Positions 13,301-26,000 of a DNA stretch of 64,000 nucleotides are shown in pieces. Made by a program: the position numbers and the translations under genes. The notes below the pieces were generated by a model. It saw only the letters and a list, made by a program, of their open reading frames with translations, searched no databases and was not told the DNA's origin. The stretch covers positions 25,750,022-25,814,021 of the forward strand of contig JARCOQ010000006.1 in NCBI GenBank assembly GCA_029207755.1. Direction: 5' to 3'. Position 1 is the first letter of the stretch; each line of letters opens with the position of its first letter. This DNA comes from Chamaea fasciata (lineage: Eukaryota > Chordata > Aves > Passeriformes > Sylviidae).

Positions 13301-15095
13301 CTGTTCGCAGGTGAGTCTCTGACAGGTAGTCATTAGGTTGAAGCTTTCAAAATGAATTTTGTACACTGTGTATTTGTGCTGCTGCTTCTTGCAGTTGTTA
13401 TTTTGATCTCAAGGTCTTCAGAAGAGAAATGGAGGACCTCCGTGTGAAGTATTTCAAAATAGTTTTGATCCAAACTGAGAGATAAAGGTTCTTGAATGAG
13501 AGAGTGAAGGTGAATGAGTGAAAGTGAAATCAGTAATGGAAGATACTGAACTAAATAAATAAAGTCTTAGTCTGGGCTGGGGAGGCAGCAAGAATTTGTC
13601 AGCATGTGGTAAAAAGTTACCAAAATATAGCTAGCATGAGAAAATTCACTTGTGTGAGTGACACATTCTGAAGTCAGAACTACTTGCTTCCGTTACTCAA
13701 GCAATAGTACCACAGTGAGAGTAGTTTCTCTCCTTGGGCAGCTGGAAACTTCCAGAAGGAAGATACCCCAAGACAGAGGAGACATCCATAGCATTTGCTA
13801 AACTTAATGTAAAATTCACTGCAGTTAACTCACAGGCTGAAACAGAATTTTTACCTTCAACATAACTGTGCTAGCACCCAGCTATAGAAGTTGATTGAGC
13901 TAAGTGTCTTTTTGAAAACTACTACAAGAGAGAGTGAGTATTAGCTGTGAATGTCAGTTTTCACTGAAGGTGTCAAGTAGAAGCTGACATAAGGAAGCAG
14001 TCATCCATGAGAAATACTAAGAATCTCCTTAAATGGAAGGGAAAAACAATTGTCTCTAGTACTGTAAAAAAGATAAAATGGTGGTAAATAGCAGAGTGGA
14101 AAAGTTCTGTTCTGCAGTGAGTGCTGGGCAGGGGAATGACAAGTGACCGTCACAGCACTGACTTTGGTGGTTAGAACCTGCACTGGTCAGCAGTATGGAA
14201 CTCTTTAATAAAAACAGTTATTTTGCCAGGTATTTGTTAATAGTGAAGTGTGGTTGTCAAAATCACAGCTTGTCTTACAGAAAAGTGTTTCACTTAGTAA
14301 ACTTTTTTAAAATTCCTTTTTTTTTTTTTTTTTAAAGTTTGCATGTATAGGACAAAGGGAAACAGCCCCAGCTTACACCAGAGGAGGTTTAGATTGGGTA
14401 TTAGGGGAAAAATTTCTTCACCAAACAGGGTTGTCAAACATTGGAACAGGCTAGCCAGGGAAGTGGTAGAGTCATCATCCCTGGAGATATCTAAAAGATG
14501 TGTTAATATGGCACTTTGAGACATGGTCTGGTGGTGGACTTGGCAGTGTTGAGTTAGTGGTTGGACTTGATGTTCTTACAGGTCTATTTCAGCCTAAAAA
14601 ATTCCAGGGTTTTATGGTGCTGACTGTAAACAGTGCAATAATGAAGTTTCTATGAATGTCAGCTCTTGATGTAAACAAAATGCAATATTCTAAACAAGGA
14701 TTTGCTTGTTTATATACATCACTGAAAAAATGGCCTATTTTAGGTCAAAGCAGATTAAGTTTGCATTTTCACAGAGTATAATAGCAGTAAGTTTTCTGTG
14801 TGTTTATTTATTTAGCCTTTTTCCTGGCATGGTAGTTACCAAGATGCAACACATGTAACCTGAAACTGAAAATATTCTAGGGTTTATCTTAAGTAAACTG
14901 TATTGCAGAGAAGTAAATGAATGAAGTGTATATTTCAGTTATTTATAAAATGTTTGAATTCTTATGTATTGTAGATAGAGACTTCAGTAGTTATATATGA
15001 AACTGAAAACAATCTCATTTCATTTTAGATCATTACCCACTCCCAAGACATATGGCAACGTGAAAGATGAGAGTTGGAAAGATGGCTGCTACTGA
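970..15095 (+). CDS. SLAIN2: SLAIN motif-containing protein 2, C-terminal part (exons joined)
   Basis: Partial gene; the 5' exons lie before the window. In-frame exons are 970-1329, 3440-3577, 13001-13310 and 15029-15095, encoding 290 complete residues plus a split first codon, with stop TGA at 15093-15095. All borders are GT-AG with matching phases (1, 1, 2). The protein runs through a Ser/Arg/Pro-rich stretch with many SP sites, the block [13 protein letters not shown], an SAIP motif, and the tail KDGCY before the stop; I recognise these as SLAIN2. In other vertebrates SLAIN2 binds EB1, CLIP-170 and ch-TOG at growing microtubule ends and supports interphase microtubule growth; SP-rich parts are mitotic phosphorylation targets. 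The paralogue SLAIN1 is the alternative, but the sequence and the SLC10A4/ZAR1/FRYL neighbourhood favour SLAIN2. A candidate cassette exon lies at 8529-8606. Confidence 0.93.
1330..3439 (+). other. SLAIN2 intron
   Basis: GT at 1330, AG at 3438-3439. No exon, RNA gene or clear repeat recognised within it. Confidence 0.85.
3440..3577 (+). CDS. SLAIN2: SLAIN2 coding exon (LRRSLPNLS)
   Basis: Acceptor TTTCATACAG ends at 3439; donor GTAAGT starts at 3578, a perfect +1 to +6 match. Starts by completing a Glu codon and ends with one base (A) of the next codon. Encodes [15 protein letters not shown] through [12 protein letters not shown]. The last residues (SA) form the first half of an SxIP motif that is completed by the exon at 13001. 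Confidence 0.93.
3990..4013. repeat. poly(T) run, 24 nt
   Basis: Uninterrupted T24 in the large SLAIN2 intron. It may be a microsatellite or the tail of a minus-oriented retrocopy; no retrocopy body was recognised beside it. Confidence 0.9.
8529..8606 (+). CDS. SLAIN2: candidate SLAIN2 cassette exon, 78 nt
   Basis: Seen: acceptor TCTTCCAACAG ends at 8528 after a pyrimidine-rich tract; donor GTAATT starts at 8607. The 78 nt are open in the required phase (1 in, 1 out), so the exon can be skipped or included without frame change. It adds 26 residues including [17 protein letters not shown], rich in Lys/Arg. I do not recall it from the main human SLAIN2 isoform. Inference: an alternative exon. 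It could be a chance open stretch between decoy splice sites; transcript reads would settle this. Confidence 0.55.
10149..10268 (-). mobile_element. CR1 LINE fragment
   Basis: The reverse complement contains GGACCTGTTGGAGCAGGTAC, then TCTCCTATGAAGAAAGG, then TTCAGCCTGGAGAAG, in the order and spacing of the avian CR1 3' region. It is 5'-truncated and lacks the CR1 3' end, so it is an old internal fragment. Confidence 0.8.
10545..10582. repeat. T-rich low-complexity tract
   Basis: Runs of T broken by short A blocks between about 10545 and 10582, intronic in SLAIN2. Confidence 0.8.
12320..12480 (+). mobile_element. possible avian LTR/ERV-derived fragment
   Basis: The segment with AGGAAGAAAATTAACTCTAT followed by CCCAGCTGAAACCAGGACAG resembles a phrase I recall as a common interspersed repeat in songbird and other avian DNA, probably LTR-derived. 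A T-run follows at 12467-12480. No LTR borders or target duplication were identified, so family and limits are uncertain. Confidence 0.4.
13001..13310 (+). CDS. SLAIN2: SLAIN2 coding exon (SxIP half and GGIPVPRSK)
   Basis: Acceptor TATTTTCCAG ends at 13000; donor GTGAGT starts at 13311. Starts with two bases that complete Ile (main form) or Val (if the 78-nt cassette is used). Encodes [27 protein letters not shown], a variable Ser/Pro linker, [11 protein letters not shown] and [15 protein letters not shown]. The 5' half is more GC-rich than the flanking introns. Confidence 0.93.
14317..14333. repeat. poly(T) run next to a CR1 copy
   Basis: T17 just upstream of the CR1 fragment at 14350. Confidence 0.85.
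14350..14615 (+). mobile_element. CR1 LINE 3' fragment
   Basis: Shows the CR1 3'-end order: GACAAAGGGAAAC..., TTAGATTGGGTATTAGG, TTTCTTCACCAAACAGGGTT, CATTGGAACAGGCT, CCCTGGAGATAT, GTTGGACTTGATG, TTCAGCCTAA, ending in a decayed TTCTATG-type tail. Many substitutions indicate an old insertion. Confidence 0.88.
15029..15095 (+). CDS. SLAIN2: SLAIN2 last coding exon
   Basis: Acceptor TTTCATTTTAG ends at 15028. Completes an Arg codon, then encodes [19 protein letters not shown] and CY before TGA. The KDGCY end is the family's conserved C terminus. Confidence 0.93.
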
Positions 15096-17670
15096 TCTGC
15101 ACAGCTTAATGCAGAGTTCCAGTGCTCATGGATACTTCCTCACCAGGCTAAAAGACGGCTTGATTAAACAAACTGTTCAGATGTGACTCTTGGAATTTGT
15201 AAAAATTCCAAACCTCTCTGTCTCTAATTAGCACAAACTGGCAGAGATTATTATAAAGCAGCACTTTAATGACATCTAACATCAGATGTTTGGTGGTCAT
15301 ACAATCACTTCTACATTAAATTACTATCAGTTCTGGGGCTTTTTATTGCTTGCTAAAAATGTTATCAATATGAGCATTTATGAGAGTGGCCAGTGTCAGG
15401 GCAAAAATGAATGAATGCCAAAGAAATGCCCATCTTGAAAAACAGCAAGGATAACTATCAACGTACATTATCCAAAACTTCATTTTCGGCCTGTTTTAAC
15501 TCAGCAGAAAGATTGGTGAATATGTACTATTGAAACAAGGCTGTATGAATGAGAGCTAATGTTCTGAATTGCAGACTGCTACAGTGCTAGGGAAATGTTG
15601 CTTTTAATTGTATGAGATCCCAGCTGGGACTGGATCCGTCCTTCAGTACTCCAGGATGAATCAGCAGTTACTGAGGATTAGGCAGAACAGGAGGTTGTAG
15701 ACATGACTTTTATCACATTAAAAGGTTTGAATGTAGCAGACACACACAATGCAATAGTATAGATTGCATCTTTCCTATGCTGATTTATTGGCTTTACCTA
15801 CTCTTATGTTTGATCGCCAGAAGGGCTTAGTATCAGTTGTACAATCTTTCTAACCTTGAATTCCTGGCTCAGGAAACATGGCCTTCACTATTGTAGCCAC
15901 ATTTTTAACACATGGCTTGTTATTTGGGAAAAACTTTTTTAATAGCAGGTTTCCTTGCAAAAGAAAGAGCAAGTGATAATTTTGATTTGTTCTAATACCA
16001 TGCCACCATACTCGCAGCCTGCAGCAACTGTAAATGCTGATAGTTAAGGAGAAGGAAACACAACTATGCACTTGTAACATACAAATTTTAAGGAAATGAG
16101 TTGACTCTTGATGCCAAATGATATTCATTTAGGTGATGTTCCATGGTATGAGGGAGTTTTCTGTATCCTATTTTTTTACTTTCATCCATTTCTTAAATTG
16201 GTTTATTTTAAATTGTAAATATTTTTACAGAAGATATTGCCCATGTAAGTGTGTTTAAATATGTACTTTGCCTTACATATGTGTATCTTACATTACTGGT
16301 AACAGAGTATGAAACTTGCTATGTCTGTTTACAAGCTATTAAACTCCTCTGGTGGCTCTGACTTACTCTAACACATTTTGCTCAGAACAACTGATATATT
16401 TAGCATTGAAACATTGTTTTCTGTTTTGGAAGACATCATGCAAAAATCTGTAGCTAAAATTGTATTGGGTGGAACTAGTTAAGTGGAAGGGATTTTGTTT
16501 GAAGGTTTTTCAGTATTTTGGATGTACAGTTGATGAAGTAAGAGAATGTTAATGGTATATCCTTTGTGCAATGGCTGACAAACACTACAAGTCGGATTGG
16601 ATGGTAGGTAGCCTTCAACCCCATTAGTGTCTGAGTTTGGGACTGCTGGTGTATTTTGCCTCCCACCACTAAGAGGATAACTAATCCTGAAATTCTAGCA
16701 CTTGAATTTTAGGCCAACATTAACATATTCTTGGATGAAAAGCCATGCAATACTACTTGACTTGGAAGAAACCAAATAGGAAGGAGTGGAGACTAACTTG
16801 CAACTTAAACTACTCAAGCAAGCTCTGGGTTGACGGGTGATTTCACACCCCAGACCAACATCTGTGCTAAGACTTAAAAGTTGGGGTGTCAGATACACTG
16901 TCATTGTCAGATTTCAGCAGAAACCACCTTTCACCAGTACAGAGCAGTACATACTACTAATCTAGCCTCGAGTCACCTGCAGGTACAGGAAATGGATGTC
17001 AGTATCTCACGTCACTGTTCAGCAGAAGACAGGACTAGATCAAATGTGCATATTCTCAGTAAAGCCTGAATTTTAATATTTCAGCATTTTACAAATCAAT
17101 GCTGCAGTCTTCACTGAAGAAAGGGGAATTTAAATTGATGGATTTTATCAAACTTCGCTTGACTTAGAAATTTTGAAAGTCAGTTTAGATGATGATATTG
17201 GGGGTTTTACCATGGCTGCATCAAACTTGTGTATGTTTCCTTAAGTTAAGTAATTCATCGCTTGGGTAAATTCAGCTTGAGTTTTATTCGGATTTTTTTC
17301 TCTGCTATTCCCCCAAAATACAGCAAATGACTTCCTGAGAAGACAGACTGTTTGCTAGAAAGCCTTTGTGCATTAATAGTTCATTGATATCAGGAAATCA
17401 TGGGGCTCTGTGTTTAGAGATTTACTGCAGAATTGTGGAAATACGGATTTGATAAAATAGTGCCTATGATTTACTTAACTTATGTTTGATATAGTAGTAA
17501 GGGTTTTATGAATGTGGATTACTTTTTGTGCCAACAGCTTGGAATTGATGTATGTGTGTAGGCAGAAGGATTTATTCTGCTCCCAAAGTTATTTAATTTT
17601 TTTTGTGTGTTTGAATGTTTTTGTAAGTGTTAAAAGTGTAAAAAATATATAAAATATTCTTACCACAAAA
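15096..17670 (+). other. SLAIN2: SLAIN2 3' untranslated region (3' end approximate)
   Basis: A/T-rich, gene-free DNA after the SLAIN2 stop, without recognisable repeats, as expected for a long 3' UTR. No canonical AATAAA was found; variant signals AATATA/TATAAA lie at 17644-17653 and would place cleavage near 17670. An ATTAAA near 16338 could give a shorter form. The end is inferred. Confidence 0.5.
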
Positions 17671-19723
17671 ATACTTCCTGGATCATTCTTTTTACAACAA
17701 AGTGTTTTTAAATCTTTTAGAAATTTAGAGGATATTATTTTATGGCCTTTTTTCTGGTTGGTTTGGTTGTTTTTCAGGAACTGTATTCACTTTTCTAGAA
17801 GTTACCAGTATTGGTTTCTGCCCACTGTAATTCATGAACTGAATACAACACTGTATTTGGGTGAAATCTGTGATTTCATTGACAGACAGTTGGACTTGTG
17901 CCTCTGCTCTGGAAGGACCCTGCCTAATTCAGCCTTATATGAAAAACTGTATTCTAAATTTTCACCCAGAGTGATTTGTATGGGCAGTTGGAAGTATATA
18001 AGCCTGCCTTTCCATTTTTTCAGGATTTACGCTCACTTCAGACCACCACATGAAACAAAATTTTTATTTTGAAAATTCTAGAATTTATGCAGAAAATTGT
18101 GCAATGTAAAAGAGTACCTAGTAAGCCGCCTTGGAGCTGATAAGTACACATTTTATCTACCTTCTACATGAACGCCTTCATCTTTGGCTCACATACAAAC
18201 AAGAAGTTAGTTTTGAACTTGGTATCTTTCTGTAGTCTGCATTTTGCTGCAAACCTATGGATGCAATAGTAACGTGAATGCCGTCTTCATCTTATCCTGG
18301 TATTAATAAGGGCAGGTTTAATTCTATTTGGTAACCACTTAACAGTAAATTTAACAAAATTTAAGCAGTAAAATTTCTAATTAATTGTTTATCCCAGCAA
18401 TAGCAAATAGTCCCCTATTTGTAATTAAACCAGCAGGTTAAAATGTTTCCTCCTAGTTAGCTGACATATTTATGTAGAACTGGCTTCAGACCTGCTGCTT
18501 CTAAAAGGTATTGTCACTTTTTAGCCATGCAGTCAAGTACCATTTGCCCCACTCCTTCAGGATAACAGAGCAGTGTCAAAACCTGGTAATTAATAGCCTT
18601 TTGCCCTTCTCTTTAGTAGGTTTCTGTAACAGACTCTTCTATATTAAGCTGTTGTTTATAATTAGTACCATCACTGGATTGCAGGACTGAAGATTAGAAA
18701 TAGTATTTTTCTCAGTTCTCATTCTGAGGGAAGGTGTGGCAGCTCCTTTGGGCCCTCTTACATTTCATGTATGTTCCCCTCTAGAATACTGATTGCAGTT
18801 GTGAAGAAAAAAAGTGATGAACATGTAAGGCGGCAGAAGGCTGAAAATGCTTATGCTGCTGGTCCTGAGATGGCTGCAGAGCGTGTAATTTAATCATTTA
18901 CACCTTACCTTTTTCTTTGTCAGAAGTATTTGTATTAAAACAGCTATGGGAAATGACCATGTCAGAAGTATTGTCTGCAGTTCTCCCTCTTTTGATTGGA
19001 ACAGAACAAACTCTAGATGTAATGTTTACTTTTTAAGTAAAACAGGCAACATGTGAGGTTGCTTTGATTCAAGGAATAAACCAGAAGCCCCACCTGCTCT
19101 TGACTTGCATTTATGTTGCTGTGCAGTCCGAGTCTGACACCTACAGGCAGCCTGTCTGTACTTGTCCTGCCTCAGGAAGGTGAGACTGGGTGGGATTCGG
19201 CTGCTTTCAGGAGCATCCATGTTTTACAACTGCTCGATGAAGATGCTTTTGGCTCTAAGAGTTAACTGAAAGGAACATATTCCACCAGACCCACTTGCCA
19301 CAAGATTTTTTTACAACTGTTTTCAGCTGTGATACCACAGAGTTGTGCTGTGTGTCATTGTCCTCTTTGCACTAAATGATAAATCCTGTTGGGACCACAT
19401 AAAGCACTTAGTAGGACACAAAGCATAACTGTAGTGGTTAAGCTGATTTGTAGCTCTTCAGCATTTATTTAAAGGATTTAAAGAAATAGGTAGCAAAATG
19501 CTACCATTTTCTTACCAGCAAAGCAATTTTTAACTTGGTGCATCATCCACTGTTAGAAATAGAATTAAAAAAAAAAAAAAGATTTGAAAACTGGAATGCC
19601 TGACATCTCTGTGCAGTGTGCTACTCTCAGGGACAAAAGTAGACTGTATCTTTCACCAGACTAAATGAAAGAAGCCACTTACATTGTAATCTGAGCTTCT
19701 GTCATCAGCAGCGTAAGCAGACA
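17671..19723. other. intergenic DNA after SLAIN2
   Basis: No supported gene or clear repeat apart from an A14 run near 19567. A short ORF at 17758-18072 shows no recognisable domain. Confidence 0.6.
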
Positions 19724-20050
19724 GAATCACATGGTTGGTAAAGATCTCTGAAATAATCAAATCCAGGCAACAAAGTGCCATGTCCAGTCTTTCCTTCAAC
19801 ACCTTCAGGGATGGTGACTCCACATCCGCCCTGGGCAGTGCATTCCAATGTCTAATCACCCTATCTGTGAAGAAAATTCTATGTCCTACTGAACTCTCCC
19901 CTAGCACAGCTTGGGGCTATGTCCTCTTGTCACTAACTGAAAGAAGGGACCAATCCCCACCTGCAAAGCTGCACAACCCATTACAAAAGCTCAGTTATCT
20001 GACTGATCCTGCCTTTCACTCAGCAGGGTTAGCACTGCTCTGCGAATTTT
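19724..20050 (-). mobile_element. CR1 LINE 3' fragment
   Basis: Reverse-oriented CR1: decayed GAATCACA-GGTTGG-TAAAGATCTCT-AATCATCAAATCC end, then CACCTTCAGGGATGGTGACT, CTGGGCAGTGCATTCCAATG, CTGTGAAGAAAATTCTA, and a region ending in GGGACCAATCCCCACCTG. This matches the order of the CR1 3' end read backward. Its 84-codon and 115-codon ORFs are repeat-derived. Confidence 0.88.
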
Positions 20051-23000
20051 ACAGCTGCTGCTTGTCTCTGTGCTGCACATGAGTGCCAAAATACTGCCAG
20101 GAGAAAGTAATGCTGGACCAAGCTCTGGGTTGCAGTGAGTTTGGTTCCTGTTCAGGGCAGAGGGTCAGGTGAAATATGCTGCTGCCTGACTGAACCCCAC
20201 ACATGCCAAATTAAAAGCAGCGTAAGTGTTCTTGTTCAAAGGTGTTTGTCTTGATGATGGGCAGCAGGACAGAGTATCTTGTGTCCCCATAATTGTATCT
20301 TTGTCACTCTCCTTCTTTAAAAATAAAAACTTGATTGAAGCACTTGCTACCATTTTGAGTCCCCTCTCAAAAAGAAAAGAGAGGGAGATAGGCAAATCCC
20401 CTGCTTTTTATGCTCTGCCTCAGCTCCTGTATCAGCCTCATACTTCTCCACAGTGATCCATTTACCCCTACATCTACTCCCCCAACTACTGAGCCCAGGG
20501 CAGGGTGACATTGTTTCTGCTCATCTGTTCACCGCGTGGCCAATGGAGACACAGAAAACTGCTATTAATGCCGCTTCAAGTGACCCGTCTTCAAAGGAGT
20601 AATGAAAGCCTTGTCCTGACTCTCATCCCTATAAAACCATGCCTGCGTGTCAGAGACACCAATGTGATATCACCACCACACAGCCTCAAGAAAGCAGCTC
20701 AGAGTATCCCCCTCTATTCACAGCCAGCCTTGCTGGCAGGAACCAGCGGCTCCTGAGCCACAGGATGCCCCTGCCTGCCCACGCAGCACCGGCAGCAGGG
20801 TCACGGCTGCCACCCAAAACTTCTTGCTGAGGGTGCAGCTGCACTGCCGTAACAGCCACTGATAACACCAGGCACGGCTCCTGCCGGGCCAGCACTGCTC
20901 ATTCCGTGCACACAGACCTCCTGAATGCCTGTGGGCTCAAAGAAATAATTCATTATGGTGCAAGGGTGGGTTATAGAAGACCCTCAGTTGGTTCCCTGCT
21001 CTGCCATACACTCCTGAGGACGCTCGTTTATTTTCTTGAGGCTCAGCTGATCATCACTGAGATGACTCCCAGGTTCCCAGGCTCACGTGCTGGGAGCGAG
21101 GGGCAGGTGGCTGCTATTTAGAGAAAGGAGCAGCCAGTCAGTTCATATCTGGTCTGATACAGCAGGGTAAGCTAAGAATTGGGTTGACCTCGGTTTATGA
21201 GCCCAAATGTCAGAGAGCAGATAATACCTATTGTAAATGTCAGAGTCAAGGGATTTTTATTTTCCCTTTATGAGAACATCAACAAAGATTTAATGGCTAT
21301 TGATGCTGCCATTCACACAGGCTCAGCATGAATGGTGCTGTTCACATACACAAACATACTGGAGAAATATTAAAGGGACTCGCTTACAATCATGGATCTG
21401 GTAAAACACCCAAGCCCAGCTCAGCCTTCCCCAGCAATAACGCAGCTTTTGGCAACGCAAGGCTCTGGTGAAGTTTGGCAAATTCAGACTGCCTTTACCA
21501 GAGCAGAACACAGAGATTTAACTGATATGTGGTGGACTTCTCACCTTAACAATTTATCTCCATGTGAAAATTTGCCCAGGGGAGTGAAATACAGTTCTCT
21601 GCAGGTCCCTGCACCCAGGCACCAGTGCCAGCTGTCCTGCCAAGTGGTCCACTGTCAGTGGAAGAAATGGAAAATTCCATTGACAGAGCCTCCTCACAAT
21701 TTACTGCTCAAGACTGGCTACTGTGTAGTAGGCTCTACTGATTTTGTACCCTATTTCCCCACCTTCACAAAGGTACAACATCAGTTTAAGACTCCTTTCC
21801 CCGACCCAAGTGCCTCAGTGGCAGACCTGAAGTACAAAAAATAGGTGTTTCATGTTAAGGAGCTCCAATCATATACCTCTTCAGGGTCTTGATTCAGCCC
21901 ATCTCCCCCACTCCTCACCCAGGCCATTTCTCGGTGCTGCCCTCCACCCTGAAGTGTCTTAGCCATTTTCATTAGCAGAAGTGTGCTTCCACTTTCTGCA
22001 ACCTTCTTATTATGAAGATAATTAATAACAATAATTACCAAAACAAGTCACTGAAATCTACCTACCAGAAACCTTCTTTCAAAATTCAAAACAATGAGTA
22101 GGTTACAATTAAAACACATTAATGTACTCCTTTTTGCCCTTCTATTTTTCTATCTTTTTTACCTTTTATTACTCTATTAAATATTGCAGTTGTCTTTTTG
22201 CTCTTGGCTTCCTACCCAGGACTCTTCAGACACTAGAGGGTGATCTTGCTTTCACTGTGCTTTTTCATCCCGCGTTTGGTCTAGTTCAGCTTCCATTCGC
22301 CACATTGTCCTGAGTTTTCACTGAATTGTCCATGAGGTCCTGAATGTAATTAACAGCTGCATTTATGCCAGGAAAGTCTGAGTGAAGATGAAGCCACACA
22401 GCAGGCCATAAAAACACCTCTTGAGGAGACTGAAACATCCCCATTAGGCTTTTTTACTCAGTGTCACATACATTTAAACTTCCTTAAACTGTTTAGGATT
22501 TCAGAAATATTTTCCTACTGGTCTGGGTTTTTCCAGCTAAGTGTGTGGTGCTGTGTGGTCACACAGCAACATCTCGAGACTGTGGGATGCAAAAGGACTT
22601 GTATTGAGCTAGTGGCATGGATTTACACAAGACATACACCCCTCCTGTTCTTGCCGTGGCAGTTAGCACAGCACTCAAGCAGAGCCTTCCCCCAGAGCAG
22701 CTCCTCTGAGCACCCCAAGCGCAGTGACGAGCCACCAGTTCCCATTGGCAGGGCTGTGAAATTACTGGAGGGGTTGGGGTGGGTGCTGCACCAGGACAAC
22801 TTCTGCTTTGGGGCAACTGCAGTGACTGCAAACTGATGCTGTTACTACTCTGCAACAGGGAGCATGGATCAGTCTCCTTTTCTGCAGAGCTGGCCTCTCA
22901 GGGCTTCCAGATTTGGGCATCTGATCCAAGAAATCTCCTGGGAAGAGCTCAGCTGTTACATGCATTTTTGCACAAGCAACAGTGAAATTTGCATTGGTAT

Positions 23001-26000
23001 ATTAGTGCTTCCTACACTGCTTGGCCAATGGCTCTTACTGTTTGTAATGCCCTCAAAATTAAATTTTTGATTACTTAAGGCCTTTCTAAAATCTCCTTCT
23101 GAGTTCTCAGATAGTATCTTTCATTATCTAATAAAGGCTATGATCACTGCCAAAAATGTCTTGAATGTCAAAAGGCCTGGGATGCTAATGGTGAGTGCCA
23201 GCATGCTGCAGGGACAGGGAGCAGCCACGAGCTATGAGACAGCCTCTCCGTTGAAAGGGAAAATAAGCTTGGACACCCTTCCTGTGCTACTGAATCAAAG
23301 GGTTTAAAGAAGTCCTTACAATGAATTGCCGCTTGCTGGAGGAACCCAGCAGTCATCCTCCCTGCTGAGTCTCTCTGGGAGCAGAATTCATGATCCTTTA
23401 GAGACTGGAGGTGACTGCTCACTGCTTAGGGCAGGTCCTAAGGGTCTCAGCAATACCATTCAAACACTTCAAGAAGCTACTAGTGAAAATTGATTCCATG
23501 GATGTTTGGCAGTGGTAAAGAAACAGATTTTTATTTTTTTTTGTCATGAGGGATCACACTGTACACATATTTCCCTGGTTTCGTACCCAGCGTTTCTGCT
23601 TAGGCACCACAGAAAGGAAATAAAAGATCTTGTTGATGAAGATGTTCATGCTTTCATCTCTCTGGAAAATCAACAAATACACAAAGCCCAGAGGACATCT
23701 GCCTCAGCTGCTGTGACATACAGGCTCTACTGATACCGTGGTTTATTCAAAAATGTTCTGTTTCATCACGGTTTTAAAAGTGCACATAACAGCATGTCAA
23801 GGCTATTTTCATAGGATTAATATACAACATTAGCTAAGACAAGTATTAAGAGATGCCTATTACGTTAGAGATTTATTTCTCCCCATTTTCCTGAGATTTT
23901 TTTCTAGACAGCTCGAGAGTTAATTTAGGTAATGGTGCACCTGGGCTTGCTTATTTGCTGATCAGCATTACTGATACTCATTTTTAATATTTAGTACAAA
24001 TTTGGCAGCAGGACAAGAAGCATTATTATTCCATGGTTATGCAGTTTCTAACACGAAACAGCTTTAGTCCACATCCAGGCACCTTCGATGCTACAATACA
24101 AATGGCTGGAAACTGAGTGCAAAGATATTTTTTGCCTGTAACCTGAGACACAGAATACTGATGCTATTAAATCTTATAATTCCCATGGGACTCATCATTA
24201 GCATTCCTTTTAATATGGAGAAAGCTTTGGCAAGTGAGTGATGTAATTTTTCTTTTGGGTGTCTTTCTTCAATTAAATGAATATTCTATGAAGAAACTGC
24301 TAATGTAGATGGAATTAAATTAAATTCACTTGTGCATTTTTGACAACTAAATTAATCTGTGGGACAACATCTTAGTGTCATTTACTCTGAGCTGTTTTTT
24401 GGGGTTTTTTTTTGCAAAACCCAAATTACAAATTGCATTGGCACAAAACGACATTTGTGTCATCTACCTCGAGATTACCTCTCTTGATTTATGCCCCTGA
24501 CCCCAGGTTCCTACCCAGCAAATTAAAAAAGGGCTGGGACCCTCAGTGGGTGATGGATGTCAAGTAAACGCAGCTGGACATGGACCTGCAACTGCACCTC
24601 CATCCTGAAGCCCCACCATTAACCAAGCTGTGCACATCCCATCATCACTGTGCTCTCCAGCCTGGATGGCACTGCTGTCCTTCACAGCCATCAGCGTCCC
24701 GCACTCCACAGTGTGGCCCCCACATCATCAGTGAGGATGCTGAGCAGGCTGTGTGTGACACCCTTGGCGAGGTCAGTCAGGGCTGTGACATCCAAGACAT
24801 CCCTGTTTCTAGAGTCCTATGACCACCTGCCTGTGAGAACCTGTGCAGAGCGATACCTGTGCCTGCAGTGCAAAATACCACTGAGTTTTAACTCTGAATC
24901 CAGTGCTTTCAGAGTCATCCTCATCTCACCTCCTTGTCCCTGTCTGATGGGGCAGGATGATAATTTTGGCTCTTCCGGACCAACGCATGCATTAGTCATC
25001 AGGTCATTTATTATGACTTTTCATCTTAACCCTGATAATACTCCAACTACAGAAAAAGATCAAATGACAACAAAAGGGAACAGCGAATGAGGCAGAATTC
25101 TTTCTTACTTGAATCTGGGTAAAGATACCTCACACAAAGGCATTTATTTGCTTGAAGAAAAACTTGCTGCTAGTAATTGTTTTACAGTTGTAGGGATGCA
25201 ACTGCCTCAACAACTCACTGTCAGCAGTCAATTTACAAAATCATTCCTCAATGATTCCCTGATTTCACCTCTTTTTATAGACCAGAAGACCTTTTCTAAT
25301 GGGATGATTGGCAAAAGGCCTCTTCATTTAGAAGGCAGATCACACAGCCTTATGCACTTAGTTCTAATTACAAATTATGGGAACATTGTGACCTGAGGCA
25401 TCATGCACTTACTTGTTGATTAATGGTCTTCAGACATCTTAAAAATAAACATGGGGGAACACCAAGTGCAACAGGAGGATTTTATCTTAATAATTTCTGC
25501 CCTTGACTGCTAACCCAGAACTTCAGTGAAAGGATCTGTTCCCATATGCTCAGAGACTGAACACATAGGGGGGACAAAGGAGACTGCCCAGCCAGGTAAT
25601 GAGGCTATTGCTCGTTTCCCTTCCACCACTTCAATTTAATAAAATCTCAGAGGCTCTAAGTTGCTTGGGAGAGAGCACTGCTCCCAAGGCAGGCATAAAT
25701 ACAGAGCAGGACTGGACTGAAACAGGCATCATTAGGAAGAGGAACCCATGAGAAAAAGGGGACAGCACTCCCATGAAGAGAGAAATCACAAAGACAGCAG
25801 AGAAGAGGAGAGGCAGATGCAGCACAGCAGAGGAGGGTGCCTGGATGCCTTTGCCACTTCAGCCAGGGTGAAGGCAAGGATGATTTGATGGAATCTCACC
25901 TGTAAGAGCAGACAACAGGGACACAGAAATGACTGCTGCTGAAGAAGAGAGGAAGGGACAATTATTTAATTTTTTGCAGCCTGAAATTCAGACCCTGGGA

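Larger units (their letters stand above)
13311..15028 (+). other. SLAIN2 last intron
   Basis: GT at 13311, AG at 15027-15028. Contains one CR1 copy at about 14350-14615; otherwise nothing recognised. Confidence 0.85.

Noticed and set aside
19653..20082. 84- and 115-codon ORFs on both strands
   Set aside because: They fall in a decayed CR1 copy and represent non-coding repeat sequence.
21392..21844. 150-codon intergenic ORF
   Set aside because: No known motif, no splice context and ordinary base composition; this length can arise by chance.
24580..25090. overlapping 80- and 146-codon intergenic ORFs
   Set aside because: No recognisable domain in either frame, and no frame is clearly favoured; a decayed repeat or chance is likelier than a gene.
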